Positions 34,141 through 42,749 of a DNA stretch of 64,000 nt are shown here, piece after piece. The stretch comes from Methanotrichaceae archaeon (GTDB taxonomy: Archaea; Halobacteriota; Methanosarcinia; Methanotrichales; Methanotrichaceae): the NCBI GenBank assembly GCA_013178225.1, contig JABLXE010000003.1, forward strand, positions 1 to 64,000, in the 5' to 3' direction. The stretch's first letter is position 1; each line of letters opens with the position of its first letter. A model generated the notes under the pieces. That model ran no database searches, was not told where the DNA came from, and saw only the letters and a list, made by a program, of their open reading frames with translations. The position numbers were made by a program, and so were the translations under genes.

Positions 34141-34623
34141 CTCATGGGCCCCCCTATTCCTCGATCACAAAATTTTGTGGTCGCGTATCATCTGGCCAGA
34201 ATAACCAGAAGAGATGCTAGCTAGCCAAAGGAAATGATTTCTCTAATACAGACTTTTGGTCTTCTTTAATAATTAAGGTTTGGATGAGATGGTGAATTTT
34301 TGAGTCCTTGCGATACCCGAAATCATCGAGGGCTCGTATGCATCCCACATCCCGCAGTAAGGATTTTCACCACAAGAAGCTTATAGCTATCAACGACTCC
34401 TCTTCATTTTAAAACGGATATGATATCCTTATTGTACTTTCTAGTACTTCATACTCAACTTCCAGGATTGCTTCGCTCCTTTATCTTTTTAGTTCGTTCT
34501 CGCATTTTGGACAGGTGTGAATGGTTGAAGGAAAAGGAAATATTCTGAGAACCTGGAATCTCTTGCGCTTGAAAAAAGAATGAGGCAAAGACCATCTGTT
34601 CTGAGCCGTTTCCGCCACTTGCC
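34141..34623. other. Intergenic region, no gene seen
   Basis: This 480-bp AT-rich region has no frame with Shine-Dalgarno or family signal. A minus-strand frame at 34455-34676 overlaps the transporter's C-terminus and is discounted. Confidence 0.4.
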
Positions 34624-35703
34624 TTACCAGAGAGCATTCTTCCTGCGCAGGAAGAGGTAAACAAAGAATGGCACACCCAGGAATGAGGTCATAATTCCCA
34701 CCGGAAGAATTACCGGGGACAGGATTGTCCGGGCCACAGTATCCGCAGCCAGCAGGAGCAAGCCCCCCACCAGAGCGGATGCGGGAAGCAGAAACCTGTG
34801 GTCGCCTCCGATTACCATCCTGGTTATATGCGGAGCGACCAGGCCGATGAATCCGATAGTGCCGGTGAAGCAGATCACGCTTGCAGTGATGAGGGACACC
34901 AGCATCATACAGAAAACTCGCGTTCTTTCAACATTTACCCCCAGGCTTTTCGCGGTCTCGTCGCCAGCGCCAAGGGCGTTGATGTCCCAGGAGCGCAGAA
35001 GCAAATAAGGAAAACAGATGGCAACGATTATCGTGACGATCCACACTTTGTCCCAGGAGGACCTTCCCAGCGATCCCATCATCCAGAAGACCACCTCCTG
35101 TACCTGTTCGGCTTTACCTACATACTGCAGGAATGAGGTCATGGCCGAGAAGAGGTACATGATGGCGATTCCCGCCAGGATCATGGTCTCAGGAGAGATG
35201 CCCTTGTACTTCGCCAGACCGTAGACGGCCATGGAGGCCAGAATGGTGAAGATGAAGGCATTGGCGATGATAAGATATTCGCCTCCCACAAATCCAGCTC
35301 CCATGACGATAGCCAGAGCAGCACCGAATCCTGCTGCAGAGGCGATTCCCAGGGTAAAAGGGCTGGCAAGAGGATTCTTGAGTATCCCCTGCATCACCGC
35401 TCCGGCAATGGCCAGGGCCATTCCTCCCACCACTGCCAAAAAAATCCTGTGCAGCCTCAATCCCCAAACGATGGTATCGGAAAACCACGTCGTCTGGAAC
35501 CTGCCGGGGAAGAACCTCGCTGCAATCGTTACGTAAACGTCGGTGATGCTCAAATCAGCAGAGCCCCGGGTAGCCGCGTAGCCTGCCAGAAGGATGGTTC
35601 CAGCAATCAGCGAGATGAGGAACAGGACTTTGCGACCGACGAACTTCTGATACTCCACCCTCAGATCGGAATTGATATCCTTATAAAAAACCCTGGGGAT
35701 CAT
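34624..35703 (-). CDS. FecCD/BtuC-type ABC permease (metal chelate/corrinoid uptake)
   Basis: A 359-residue permease with about nine to ten membrane segments. Family motifs: GLRLHRIFLAVVGGMALAIAGAVMQGILKNPLASPFTLGIASAAGFGA, FIFTILASMAVYGLAK, GSLGRSSWDKVW, and near the C-terminus FIGLVAPHITRMVIGGDHRFLLPASALVGGLLLLAADTVAR. These uptake systems carry vitamin B12, heme or siderophore complexes. It starts four bases after the stop of the binding-protein gene. No BtuD/FecE-type ATPase is adjacent, so it must come from elsewhere in the genome. Confidence 0.92.
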   Translation of the reverse strand: MIPRVFYKDINSDLRVEYQKFVGRKVLFLISLIAGTILLAGYAATRGSADLSITDVYVTIAARFFPGRFQTTWFSDTIVWGLRLHRIFLAVVGGMALAIAGAVMQGILKNPLASPFTLGIASAAGFGAALAIVMGAGFVGGEYLIIANAFIFTILASMAVYGLAKYKGISPETMILAGIAIMYLFSAMTSFLQYVGKAEQVQEVVFWMMGSLGRSSWDKVWIVTIIVAICFPYLLLRSWDINALGAGDETAKSLGVNVERTRVFCMMLVSLITASVICFTGTIGFIGLVAPHITRMVIGGDHRFLLPASALVGGLLLLAADTVARTILSPVILPVGIMTSFLGVPFFVYLFLRRKNALW

Positions 35704-35707
35704 CGGT

Positions 35708-36925
35708 TCAGGCCTCAGGATAAACGAAGACTCCTTGATTTATCACGTCGACATCCGCGCCCTGGAATTTCTCAAGATATTCCTGGTAGACCTGACGCGG
35801 ATCGTATTCATTGAACATCTGAGGCTGTAGCCACTTTCCAAGGTATCCCATGCCGAGATAGAATCTCCCGCCGCCCTTGGTGCAGTCCCAGGTGAACACA
35901 TAAACCATTCCATCCTGGACGGCTTCTGTTCGGTTCAGCTCGGGACGGCTGAGCATCTCATCTCGAAGCCCTTTCAGGGCTGCGGTATCATCCAGCGATT
36001 TTTCAATTCCCGGGCTGTCCTTCAAGTATTTGTAGCGCAGGATGACCTGGGGGTTGAGTATGGCCACGGACTCAGGATCGACCTGTTTGAAGCCCTGCAG
36101 ATCTGCGAAGATGTTTTCGCCTCCAGCAGCCATGATCAAGGCGTTATGGGCATGTCCGGAACCGCAGGTGTAGTAGGTCTGACCTCCGCCAAAATCAGCT
36201 TCTAGATAGACCCTCGGCTTCTGCTCGACGGATAGATCTGAAGCGGCGTTCAAATACCTGCCGAGCTTATCCTCGAAGAATCGGCAGTATTCATCGGCGC
36301 TCTCATTTCTATCGAGAAGATAGCCCATGGTCTTCACGATATCGAGATACTGAGAAATGTTTCCCGAATCCCAGCGGATGACGGTAATGTTTGTTTCCTT
36401 CAGGTTCTGAGCCAGATCCTCAGGTTTGGGGCTGGTCATGTAGGTTATAACTATATCTGGATTGGCCTCGATCAGGGCCTCCCAATCGACTGTGGAAGTA
36501 GGAGATCCGATATTGATGTAGCCGCTCCCATCTGCGTATAAGTCGCCAGAGCCCATCTCACGGCTTAAAACCACGTACTTGCTGGCCGCTACCACCCGAT
36601 CCGTAGCGTTCAGAGTGCGCAATATCTCGTAGTCTTCAGTGGTCAGGACCGCTATCCTCGATATTGGCTTGTAAATGTCAATTTCCTTGCCCGAAGAGTC
36701 GGTGAAGGTTCGAGGGTAGCTGTCATGAATCATTCTGATCATTGCCAATTCCTCGGAGGTTATCTTTCCAGCATTACACCCGTCCTCTGCCTTTTGCAGT
36801 TCCTCGGCCGATACGATTTTATCGCCGTCGACATCTCCTGGGACTACTATTTGATCAGCGGCCTGCCCCAGAGTGCAGCCAACGCAGGCCAATAAAATAA
36901 GACTGCCCAAAATGTTATTAGTCAT
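35708..36925 (-). CDS. ABC transporter substrate-binding protein with EF-hand, copy 1
   Basis: A 405-residue exported protein. The N-terminus is a lipoprotein-like signal (ILGSLILLACVGCTLGQAADQ). Next is an EF-hand/dockerin-type calcium loop DVDGDKIVSAEE and a helical spacer, then the BtuF/FepB-type binding fold (YKPISRIAVLTTEDYEILRTL, DWEALIEANPDIVITYM, ...ILNPQVILRYK) ending YPEA. It probably captures a cobalt-, nickel- or iron-containing complex for the permease downstream. The organisation EF-hand plus binding fold is shared with the protein at 41189. The upstream gap to the chlID gene (36926-37221) is AT-rich and holds divergent promoters. Confidence 0.88.
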   Translation of the reverse strand: MTNNILGSLILLACVGCTLGQAADQIVVPGDVDGDKIVSAEELQKAEDGCNAGKITSEELAMIRMIHDSYPRTFTDSSGKEIDIYKPISRIAVLTTEDYEILRTLNATDRVVAASKYVVLSREMGSGDLYADGSGYINIGSPTSTVDWEALIEANPDIVITYMTSPKPEDLAQNLKETNITVIRWDSGNISQYLDIVKTMGYLLDRNESADEYCRFFEDKLGRYLNAASDLSVEQKPRVYLEADFGGGQTYYTCGSGHAHNALIMAAGGENIFADLQGFKQVDPESVAILNPQVILRYKYLKDSPGIEKSLDDTAALKGLRDEMLSRPELNRTEAVQDGMVYVFTWDCTKGGGRFYLGMGYLGKWLQPQMFNEYDPRQVYQEYLEKFQGADVDVINQGVFVYPEA

Positions 36926-37157
36926 ATCATGCCCCCATTTTTTTAATTTGCATCTGTAATATTAAGAGTATTTATGCTTTAATTATTAAATCTTTTGGTT
37001 ATTGTATTATTAAATCATAATAATGGATCAGATAGCATTGACGATAAAATCGCTAAAAGAACTCGATATTCTCTGATGATCAATGCGAAATTTGCCTGAA
37101 TTGACTCTCGAAGCCATTAGGATACAAATAGTTAACTACATCAATAAAAGTATGAAA

Positions 37158-37205
37158 AAAAATATTGAATTGAAATATTTTTAATACAATGTAAAGACTT
37201 ATATA
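37158..37205. promoter_or_regulatory. Inverted repeat and TATA box upstream of chlID
   Basis: AAAAATATT (37158-37166) and AATATTTTT (37174-37182) form a perfect 9-bp inverted repeat around GAATTGA. A TATA element TTATATA follows at 37199-37205. The repeat is a candidate operator between the divergent binding-protein and chelatase genes. The TATA box lies only ~20 bases before ATG 37222, which would put the transcription start after that codon and favour initiation at ATG 37240. Confidence 0.45.
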
Positions 37206-37221
37206 CGTATTCGGCTACCAG

Positions 37222-39261
37222 ATGAAGACTGGCGATACGATGCATCATTTAAAGAGACGGACCATTCCTTTTACCTCCATTATAGGCCAGGACGATATGA
37301 AGTTCGCACTTATCCTGAACGCCGTCAATCCTCGCATCGGGGGCGTGCTGATAAGGGGAGACAAGGGCACCGCGAAATCCACCGCCGTTCGGGCCCTGGC
37401 CGATCTATTGGAAGACATCCTGGTAGTGGAAGACTGCCCGTTCAACTGCGACCCCAGAAATCCGGACGATATGTGTGACCTCTGCTATGAGAAGAGCCAG
37501 AGAAGCCAGATCAGCGAAGCCTCCCGGAAAACTCCAGTGATCGACCTGCCGCTGGGAGCCACAGAAGATCGTGTGGTGGGATCGCTGAACGTCGAGAGGG
37601 CCATCAAAGAGGGGATCCGGGCTCTGGAGCCCGGAATCCTGGCATCCTGCAACCGGGGCATTCTGTACATAGACGAGGTCAACCTGCTGGACGACCATGT
37701 GGCCGACGTGCTCCTGGATTCAGCTGCCATGGGAGTGAACATCGTGGAGCGAGAGGGCGTGTCTGTAGCTCATCCTTCGAAGTTCATCCTGGTGGGGACC
37801 ATGAACCCGGAAGAGGGAGAGATCAGGCCTCAGCTCCTCGACCGGTTTGGTCTGCAGGTGAGCGTATCGGGCATCGAAGACGTGGACAAGAGGATGGCAA
37901 TTGCCAAGACCGCTGAGGCCTTCGACGCCGACCCAGAGGGATTTGCAGCAGCACATCAGGCCGAGCAGGGCGAGCTGAAGGAGAAGATCTCGAAGGCCAG
38001 GATCATTCTACCCGAGGTCAGCATGTCCGATGACCTGCTCCGGACCGTGGCCTCGACTTGTATCGACCTGGGAGTCAAGACCCACCGGGCCGAGATCGTG
38101 ATCTCCAGGACGGCCAAGACCATCGCTGCTCTGGAAGGAAGAACTGAGGTCAACTCCGAGGACGTAAAGAAGGCCATGCAGCTAGCCCTGGCTCACAGGA
38201 TGAGGAGCAGGCCCTTTGAGCCGCCCACCCTAAACAAGGACAAACTGGAAAAGTCTATGGAAAAGCAACAGCAGGAGCAGCAGCATCAGCACCGCAAACC
38301 TCCACAACAACAGAAGCAGGAGCAACAGCCCCAGAAACCCGACGAAAAGCAGGACTCCAGCCAAACCCAGGCCGCACAGCCCCAGGAGATGGTGTTCGAG
38401 ATCGGAATGCCCATAGACATGCGCCGGATCAATATGCCTCGCAAGAGGGACAAAATCCTCCGCCGCAAGACCGGTGGTCGGAGAATGAACACCCTCGCGG
38501 CACAGAACTCTGGACGGTATCTGCGCCAGAAGATGCCGAAAGAGGGAAAGGATATAGCCATCGATGCCACCATTCGAGCTGCTGCTCCATATCAACGGGT
38601 CAGATTCGGTCCCAACGCGATAAAAGTGAGGAGCGAGGACATAAGAGAGAAGGAAAGAGTGAGAAAGACCTCCTCAGTGATGCTCTTCGTCGTGGACGCC
38701 AGCGGCTCCATGGGTGCCATGCAGAGAATGGAGAGCGCAAAAGGCGCCGTTCTCTCTCTCCTGACCGACTCGTACCAAAAGAGGGATAAAATCGGCATGA
38801 TCGCCTTCAAGGGAAAGGATACGGAGGTCATCTTGCCACCCTGCTCCAGCGTGGATCTGGCTTTAAACAGGCTAAAGGAACTTCCCACCGGTGGGAAGAC
38901 ACCTCTTTCCGCAGGCCTCTCACGTGGGCTGCAGCTGCTGCAAAGCGAGATGAGAAAAGATGAGGAGACGAAGCCCATGATGGTTCTGATCTCAGACGGA
39001 AGAGCCAATGTGGGACTCGGAGGCAAGATCAAGGACGAGCTGATGGAGATCTCAGAGAGGTCCAAGCAGCTGGGGGTCCACACCATCGTGATCGATACCG
39101 AAGTGGTGAAAAGCTCCTTCATGGACATGAGGCTAGGCTACTGTCGGGAGATTGCAGAGACTGCAGGAGGAAAGTATTATCCCATCTCTGAACTCAGCTC
39201 AGAAGCACTTTACAGCATAGTGGAGGGCGAACACCAGCTTCTGTTCGAGTCCAACACCTAG
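37222..39261 (+). CDS. chlID: Fused ChlI-ChlD type magnesium/cobalt chelatase ATPase subunit
   Basis: A 679-residue (or 673 from ATG 37240) fusion. The N-terminal AAA+ domain has Walker [10 protein letters not shown], a Cys-bearing insertion ([17 protein letters not shown]), [25 protein letters not shown] (Walker B) and [21 protein letters not shown] Gln/Lys/Pro-rich linker spans about residues 335-390. The C-terminal von Willebrand A domain carries the MIDAS motif DASGSMG, with T and D ligands in PTGGKTPLS and ISDGRANVG. With CobN it forms the ATP-dependent chelatase; in methanogens this is assigned to cobalt insertion in corrinoid synthesis. The two CobN genes lie 3.5-8 kb downstream on the opposite strand. 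Confidence 0.9.
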   Translation: MKTGDTMHHLKRRTIPFTSIIGQDDMKFALILNAVNPRIGGVLIRGDKGTAKSTAVRALADLLEDILVVEDCPFNCDPRNPDDMCDLCYEKSQRSQISEASRKTPVIDLPLGATEDRVVGSLNVERAIKEGIRALEPGILASCNRGILYIDEVNLLDDHVADVLLDSAAMGVNIVEREGVSVAHPSKFILVGTMNPEEGEIRPQLLDRFGLQVSVSGIEDVDKRMAIAKTAEAFDADPEGFAAAHQAEQGELKEKISKARIILPEVSMSDDLLRTVASTCIDLGVKTHRAEIVISRTAKTIAALEGRTEVNSEDVKKAMQLALAHRMRSRPFEPPTLNKDKLEKSMEKQQQEQQHQHRKPPQQQKQEQQPQKPDEKQDSSQTQAAQPQEMVFEIGMPIDMRRINMPRKRDKILRRKTGGRRMNTLAAQNSGRYLRQKMPKEGKDIAIDATIRAAAPYQRVRFGPNAIKVRSEDIREKERVRKTSSVMLFVVDASGSMGAMQRMESAKGAVLSLLTDSYQKRDKIGMIAFKGKDTEVILPPCSSVDLALNRLKELPTGGKTPLSAGLSRGLQLLQSEMRKDEETKPMMVLISDGRANVGLGGKIKDELMEISERSKQLGVHTIVIDTEVVKSSFMDMRLGYCREIAETAGGKYYPISELSSEALYSIVEGEHQLLFESNT

Positions 39262-39385
39262 AATCAATATTTTTTAGGTTACCTAAGCATTTCAGGCAGG
39301 ATTTCGCTCTCAATTTCAGGACAACGATTATAGTTTCGATTGGGATTCCTCAAGGTCTCCGGCAGGGACATTACCAAGAGGCAAC

Positions 39386-40245
39386 ATGAGCAGGATGATT
39401 GAGATATCAGGTTTGAACAAAGATTATTCCGGGAAAAAGGTGGTTGACGGACTCGATCTACAGGTGGATAAGGGTGAGCTCTTCGGTTTCTTGGGCCCAA
39501 ACGGAGCCGGCAAGACTACCACCATCCGCATCCTCACCACCCTCACCAAGCCGTCATCGGGAAGAGTGATGATCAACAGCATCGATATGGCCAAAGATCC
39601 CTCTGGGGTCAAGTCCGAGTTCGGGGTAGTTCAGCAGCACCTCAGCCTGAACCGGGACCTGACCATAGCAGAAAACATGGAGCTGCATGCCAGGCTGCTC
39701 ACCTCTCCCGGTCCGAACGAAAGAAGAGGATAGCAGAGCTCCTGGATTACGTGGTGCTGTCGGATCATGCCGACTACCTCATCGACGACGTCTCCGGCGG
39801 CATGAAGAGGAGGGCAATGATTGCCCGGGCTTTGATCCATAAGCCCAAACTTCTATTTCTGGACGAGCCAACGGTGGGCCTGGATGCTCAGACCCGCCGC
39901 AGGGTCTGGGACCTGATTCGCAAGATGAACTCCGACGGGACCACGGTATTTCTGACCACCCATTATATCGAAGAGGCAGAAGCACTGTGCGAGCGGGTGG
40001 GCGTGCTTCATCACGGCCGGATGATAGCCATCGGATCGCCGCTGCACCTTCGCCAGAATCTGGGAATGATCGCTGTGGAGATGCAGGAAAAAGACAACGG
40101 GACACAGTACAGATATTTCCCGGACCGGCAAACAGCTGCCGAGTTCATCCAGACCCTTCCCAACTCCGAGAAGGTGGTCATGAGAGAATCGAATCTGGAA
40201 GACGTCTTCATTGAGCTCACCGGCCAGAAGGTCATGGGGGATTAG
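39386..40245 (+). pseudogene. ABC-2 exporter ATP-binding subunit with single-base frameshift
   Basis: The first part (39386-39733) has LNKDYSGKKVVDGLDL, Walker A GPNGAGKTT and AENMELHARLL, then reads into ERRG and a stop. The second part, in the next frame from 39703, continues LSRSERKKRIAELLDYVVLSDHADYL with signature VSGGMKRR, Walker B LLFLDEPTVGLD and TTHYIEEAE. One base is missing near 39701-39702 (CTC AC^ CTC TCC). Repaired, it would be a normal ~287-residue DrrA-like ATPase. Its permease begins one base after the stop. Everything downstream looks intact, so this is either a very recent mutation, programmed frameshifting or a sequencing error. Confidence 0.8.
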
Positions 40246-40246
40246 A

Positions 40247-40984
40247 ATGATCGATGCCTACAGCATTCTCTGGTCGGACCTGGCAGCCCTCAAGCGCCGG
40301 TGGCCCAGATACCTGGTAACAACCCTGATCAGCCCTATTCTCTATCTGGTGGCCTTCGGATGGGGACTGGGAAAAGGGATTGACGTCAATGGAACTAGCT
40401 ACCTGGAGTTCGTGATACCTGGAATAATCGCCCTGACTGCCATGAACGCCAGCTTCAACGGAGCCGGAACCAGGTTGAACGTCGATCGTCTCTATTTCAA
40501 GAGCTTTGATGAGTGTCTCATGGCCCCGATAAGCCAATACTCGCTGCTGCTGGGAAAGGCTCTGATAGGAGGTGTCAGAGGACTCATTAGCTCGGTTGCC
40601 TTTTTGATCCTGGCTTTAATAATTGCGCCCGCCATGCACGTGAGCCTTCCGTTTATGCTCGGACTATTGCTCTGCTGTCTGACCTTTGCCTTTCTCGGCG
40701 TGCTGGTGGCTCTTCTGGCCAGGTCACACGAGGACATGGCCACCTTCGGAAGTCTGATCCTGATGCCCATGGTCTTCCTGGGTGGAACATTCTTCTCCGT
40801 GTCTCAACTGCCGGCAGGGCTAAAGCTCGTACTCTATACCCTACCACTCACTCACGCCAGCCTGTTCTTAAGGGCCGCGGCCCTGGACCAACCTCTGCCC
40901 TGGATATCGTTCTTTGTGCTCCTGGGATTCTTTGGCGCCTTTCTTCTCGGAGGAATCCGGGCCTTGAAGAAGATCAGCATTTGA
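40247..40984 (+). CDS. ABC-2 type exporter permease
   Basis: A 245-residue membrane protein with six hydrophobic segments: YLVTTLISPILYLVAFGWGLG, the conserved FVIPGIIALTAMNASFNG, FDECLMAPISQYSLLLGKAL, and C-terminal FFSVSQLPAGLKLVLYTLPLTHASLFLRAAAL. The ATG at 40247 directly follows the ATPase stop; an in-frame ATG at 40211 overlaps it and is less likely. Its partner ATPase is frameshifted. Location inside the chelatase block might hint at a metal or cofactor role, but the family gives no substrate. Confidence 0.88.
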   Translation: MIDAYSILWSDLAALKRRWPRYLVTTLISPILYLVAFGWGLGKGIDVNGTSYLEFVIPGIIALTAMNASFNGAGTRLNVDRLYFKSFDECLMAPISQYSLLLGKALIGGVRGLISSVAFLILALIIAPAMHVSLPFMLGLLLCCLTFAFLGVLVALLARSHEDMATFGSLILMPMVFLGGTFFSVSQLPAGLKLVLYTLPLTHASLFLRAAALDQPLPWISFFVLLGFFGAFLLGGIRALKKISI

Positions 40985-41188
40985 TGCTAATAGAATAATT
41001 GATCTTGAAGAGCGATAAGATGAATGAAAACTACACCGATATAGGGGGCCGCCAATAAAGAGGGCATAACGTCTGCAAGTGCGCTGGAGAAATGCTTGCA
41101 ATAATAAACAAGAATGTAAATGATGCTCGAAAACATGCTTGGCCAATGGATTGGATGTCAGATCTAAAAAATTAAAAGACTATAGCTT

Positions 41189-42397
41189 TCATGGCTCTGG
41201 ATAGACGAATACGCCCTTTTCCTCCAAATCGTAGTCCAATCCCTGGAACTCAGATAAATACTGCTCGTGAATTGCCTTGGGGTCCAGATCTTCGAAGAGT
41301 TCCGGGTGAAGGATCTTGGCCACATAAGCCACTCCTATGAAGTGCCTGCATCCGCTGTAGGGCAGGTAAGTCCACAGAGGCGAAGCCACCAAGTAGACAT
41401 TTTCCTCTTGCACAGCTTTCACGTTCTTCAGTTCCGGGCGGTTCAAGATCTCATTTCTAATCTGCTCGGCCTGTGCGGTATCCGAAGCCATCTTACCATC
41501 AGGGTCCTCTTCGTACAATAGCCTGAAGATGAACTCCGGATCCTCATTCACTACCGCTTCAGCATCTACATCTGCTATCTGCTGAATATCGAATATGAAA
41601 TGTCCTCCTGCCATCTCTATTGGATCGATGTTGTTATCTGAGGTCTTGTAGGGCAAAGATTCGCAGTACACCTTCGGCCGCTCTTCCTCCGATAGGTCCC
41701 TGGTTCTATTTTCTACGGTCTCGATCACGCCGTCATAGAACTCTAGGAACTCTTCCGCCTCTACTTCCCTCTCAAAGAGGACTCCCAGCTTCTCTACCTC
41801 TTCGGCGTAGCTCTCCGGCTTGCTGCAGGCCAGGCAAGCAATGGTGATGCCCGTTCCTTCCATCTTTTTCATGAAAGGATCAAAGAAGGCGCCATAAGGA
41901 CCGGCCCCGGAGCCGGGATGCACAATCATCAGATCGGGATTGGCCTCCAGAATCGCCTCGGCATCGGGTTCGTAGAAATGTCCCAGAGAAGGGACATCGC
42001 TGAAATCCGAGAAATACGAATATTCATTGGAGGTGTGGTCGGTAAAGACAACCATTTCCATAGGAACCTTTAGGGTTCTCAGCGTCTCAAGATGTTGAGA
42101 TATAGTACAGCCGACCGTCTTAACAGGCTTGTAAATCGTTACTTCCCGCCCTTTGGAATCGATTATCGTTCTTGGGTATTCATCATGTATGTGTTTGATC
42201 TCCTCCAGATCGTCTGAGGTGATGCTCTTATTTTCATAAGACTGCTGGGCGATCACCATTTCCTCATCGGACACGATTTTGTCCCCGTCCAATTCTCCGG
42301 GGATCATGTCAACAATAGCGATCGCAGGCACTAATGCCAGCAATAGACATAATGCCGATAGCGTCACTCTAGATGCAGTTCTCTCCACCTTTACCAC
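41189..42397 (-). CDS. ABC transporter substrate-binding protein with EF-hand, copy 2
   Basis: A 402-residue exported protein with a signal segment (LSALCLLLALVPAIA), an EF-hand loop ELDGDKIVSDEE, the helical spacer, and a BtuF/FepB-like binding fold (YKPVKTVGCTISQHLETLRTL, DAEAILEANPDLMIVHPGSG). It ends FVYPEP, like its paralog at 35708 (FVYPEA). It has no permease next to it and is upstream-adjacent to nothing on its strand except cobN (42750). It may share the FecCD permease at 34624. The start is GTG 42397; GTG 42388 is an alternative with a better-placed AGGTGG. The 350-bp gap to cobN copy 1 is AT-rich and empty. Confidence 0.85.
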   Translation of the reverse strand: MVKVERTASRVTLSALCLLLALVPAIAIVDMIPGELDGDKIVSDEEMVIAQQSYENKSITSDDLEEIKHIHDEYPRTIIDSKGREVTIYKPVKTVGCTISQHLETLRTLKVPMEMVVFTDHTSNEYSYFSDFSDVPSLGHFYEPDAEAILEANPDLMIVHPGSGAGPYGAFFDPFMKKMEGTGITIACLACSKPESYAEEVEKLGVLFEREVEAEEFLEFYDGVIETVENRTRDLSEEERPKVYCESLPYKTSDNNIDPIEMAGGHFIFDIQQIADVDAEAVVNEDPEFIFRLLYEEDPDGKMASDTAQAEQIRNEILNRPELKNVKAVQEENVYLVASPLWTYLPYSGCRHFIGVAYVAKILHPELFEDLDPKAIHEQYLSEFQGLDYDLEEKGVFVYPEP

Positions 42398-42749
42398 CTA
42401 TATCCGCGACAATTATCAAGAAGCCCTCCACTTCTGTAATGCCGTATTGAAGAGGTTAGGCTTCAGAAATTTGAGATACTAGATGGTATTTAATTCTTAC
42501 TTAATTTGAAGATATTTCTAATATTTTTCTTTTAAATCATAATATTTGAAATTAATTTATTAAAAAGAAGGCTTTGAACACATAAAATTAGAATCTTGAA
42601 GTCGGTGCTCAAAGGCAGGAACTAACATGCTTCGGTACTTCCATGTCTCATACTGTGAAAAATCAATAGTAGCAGCACCGCTGGTCTGGCAGGTGCATTT
42701 AAAATGAACTGCATATTGCGAGTCGGCTTTTTCCTTTGCAGGGATCTGC

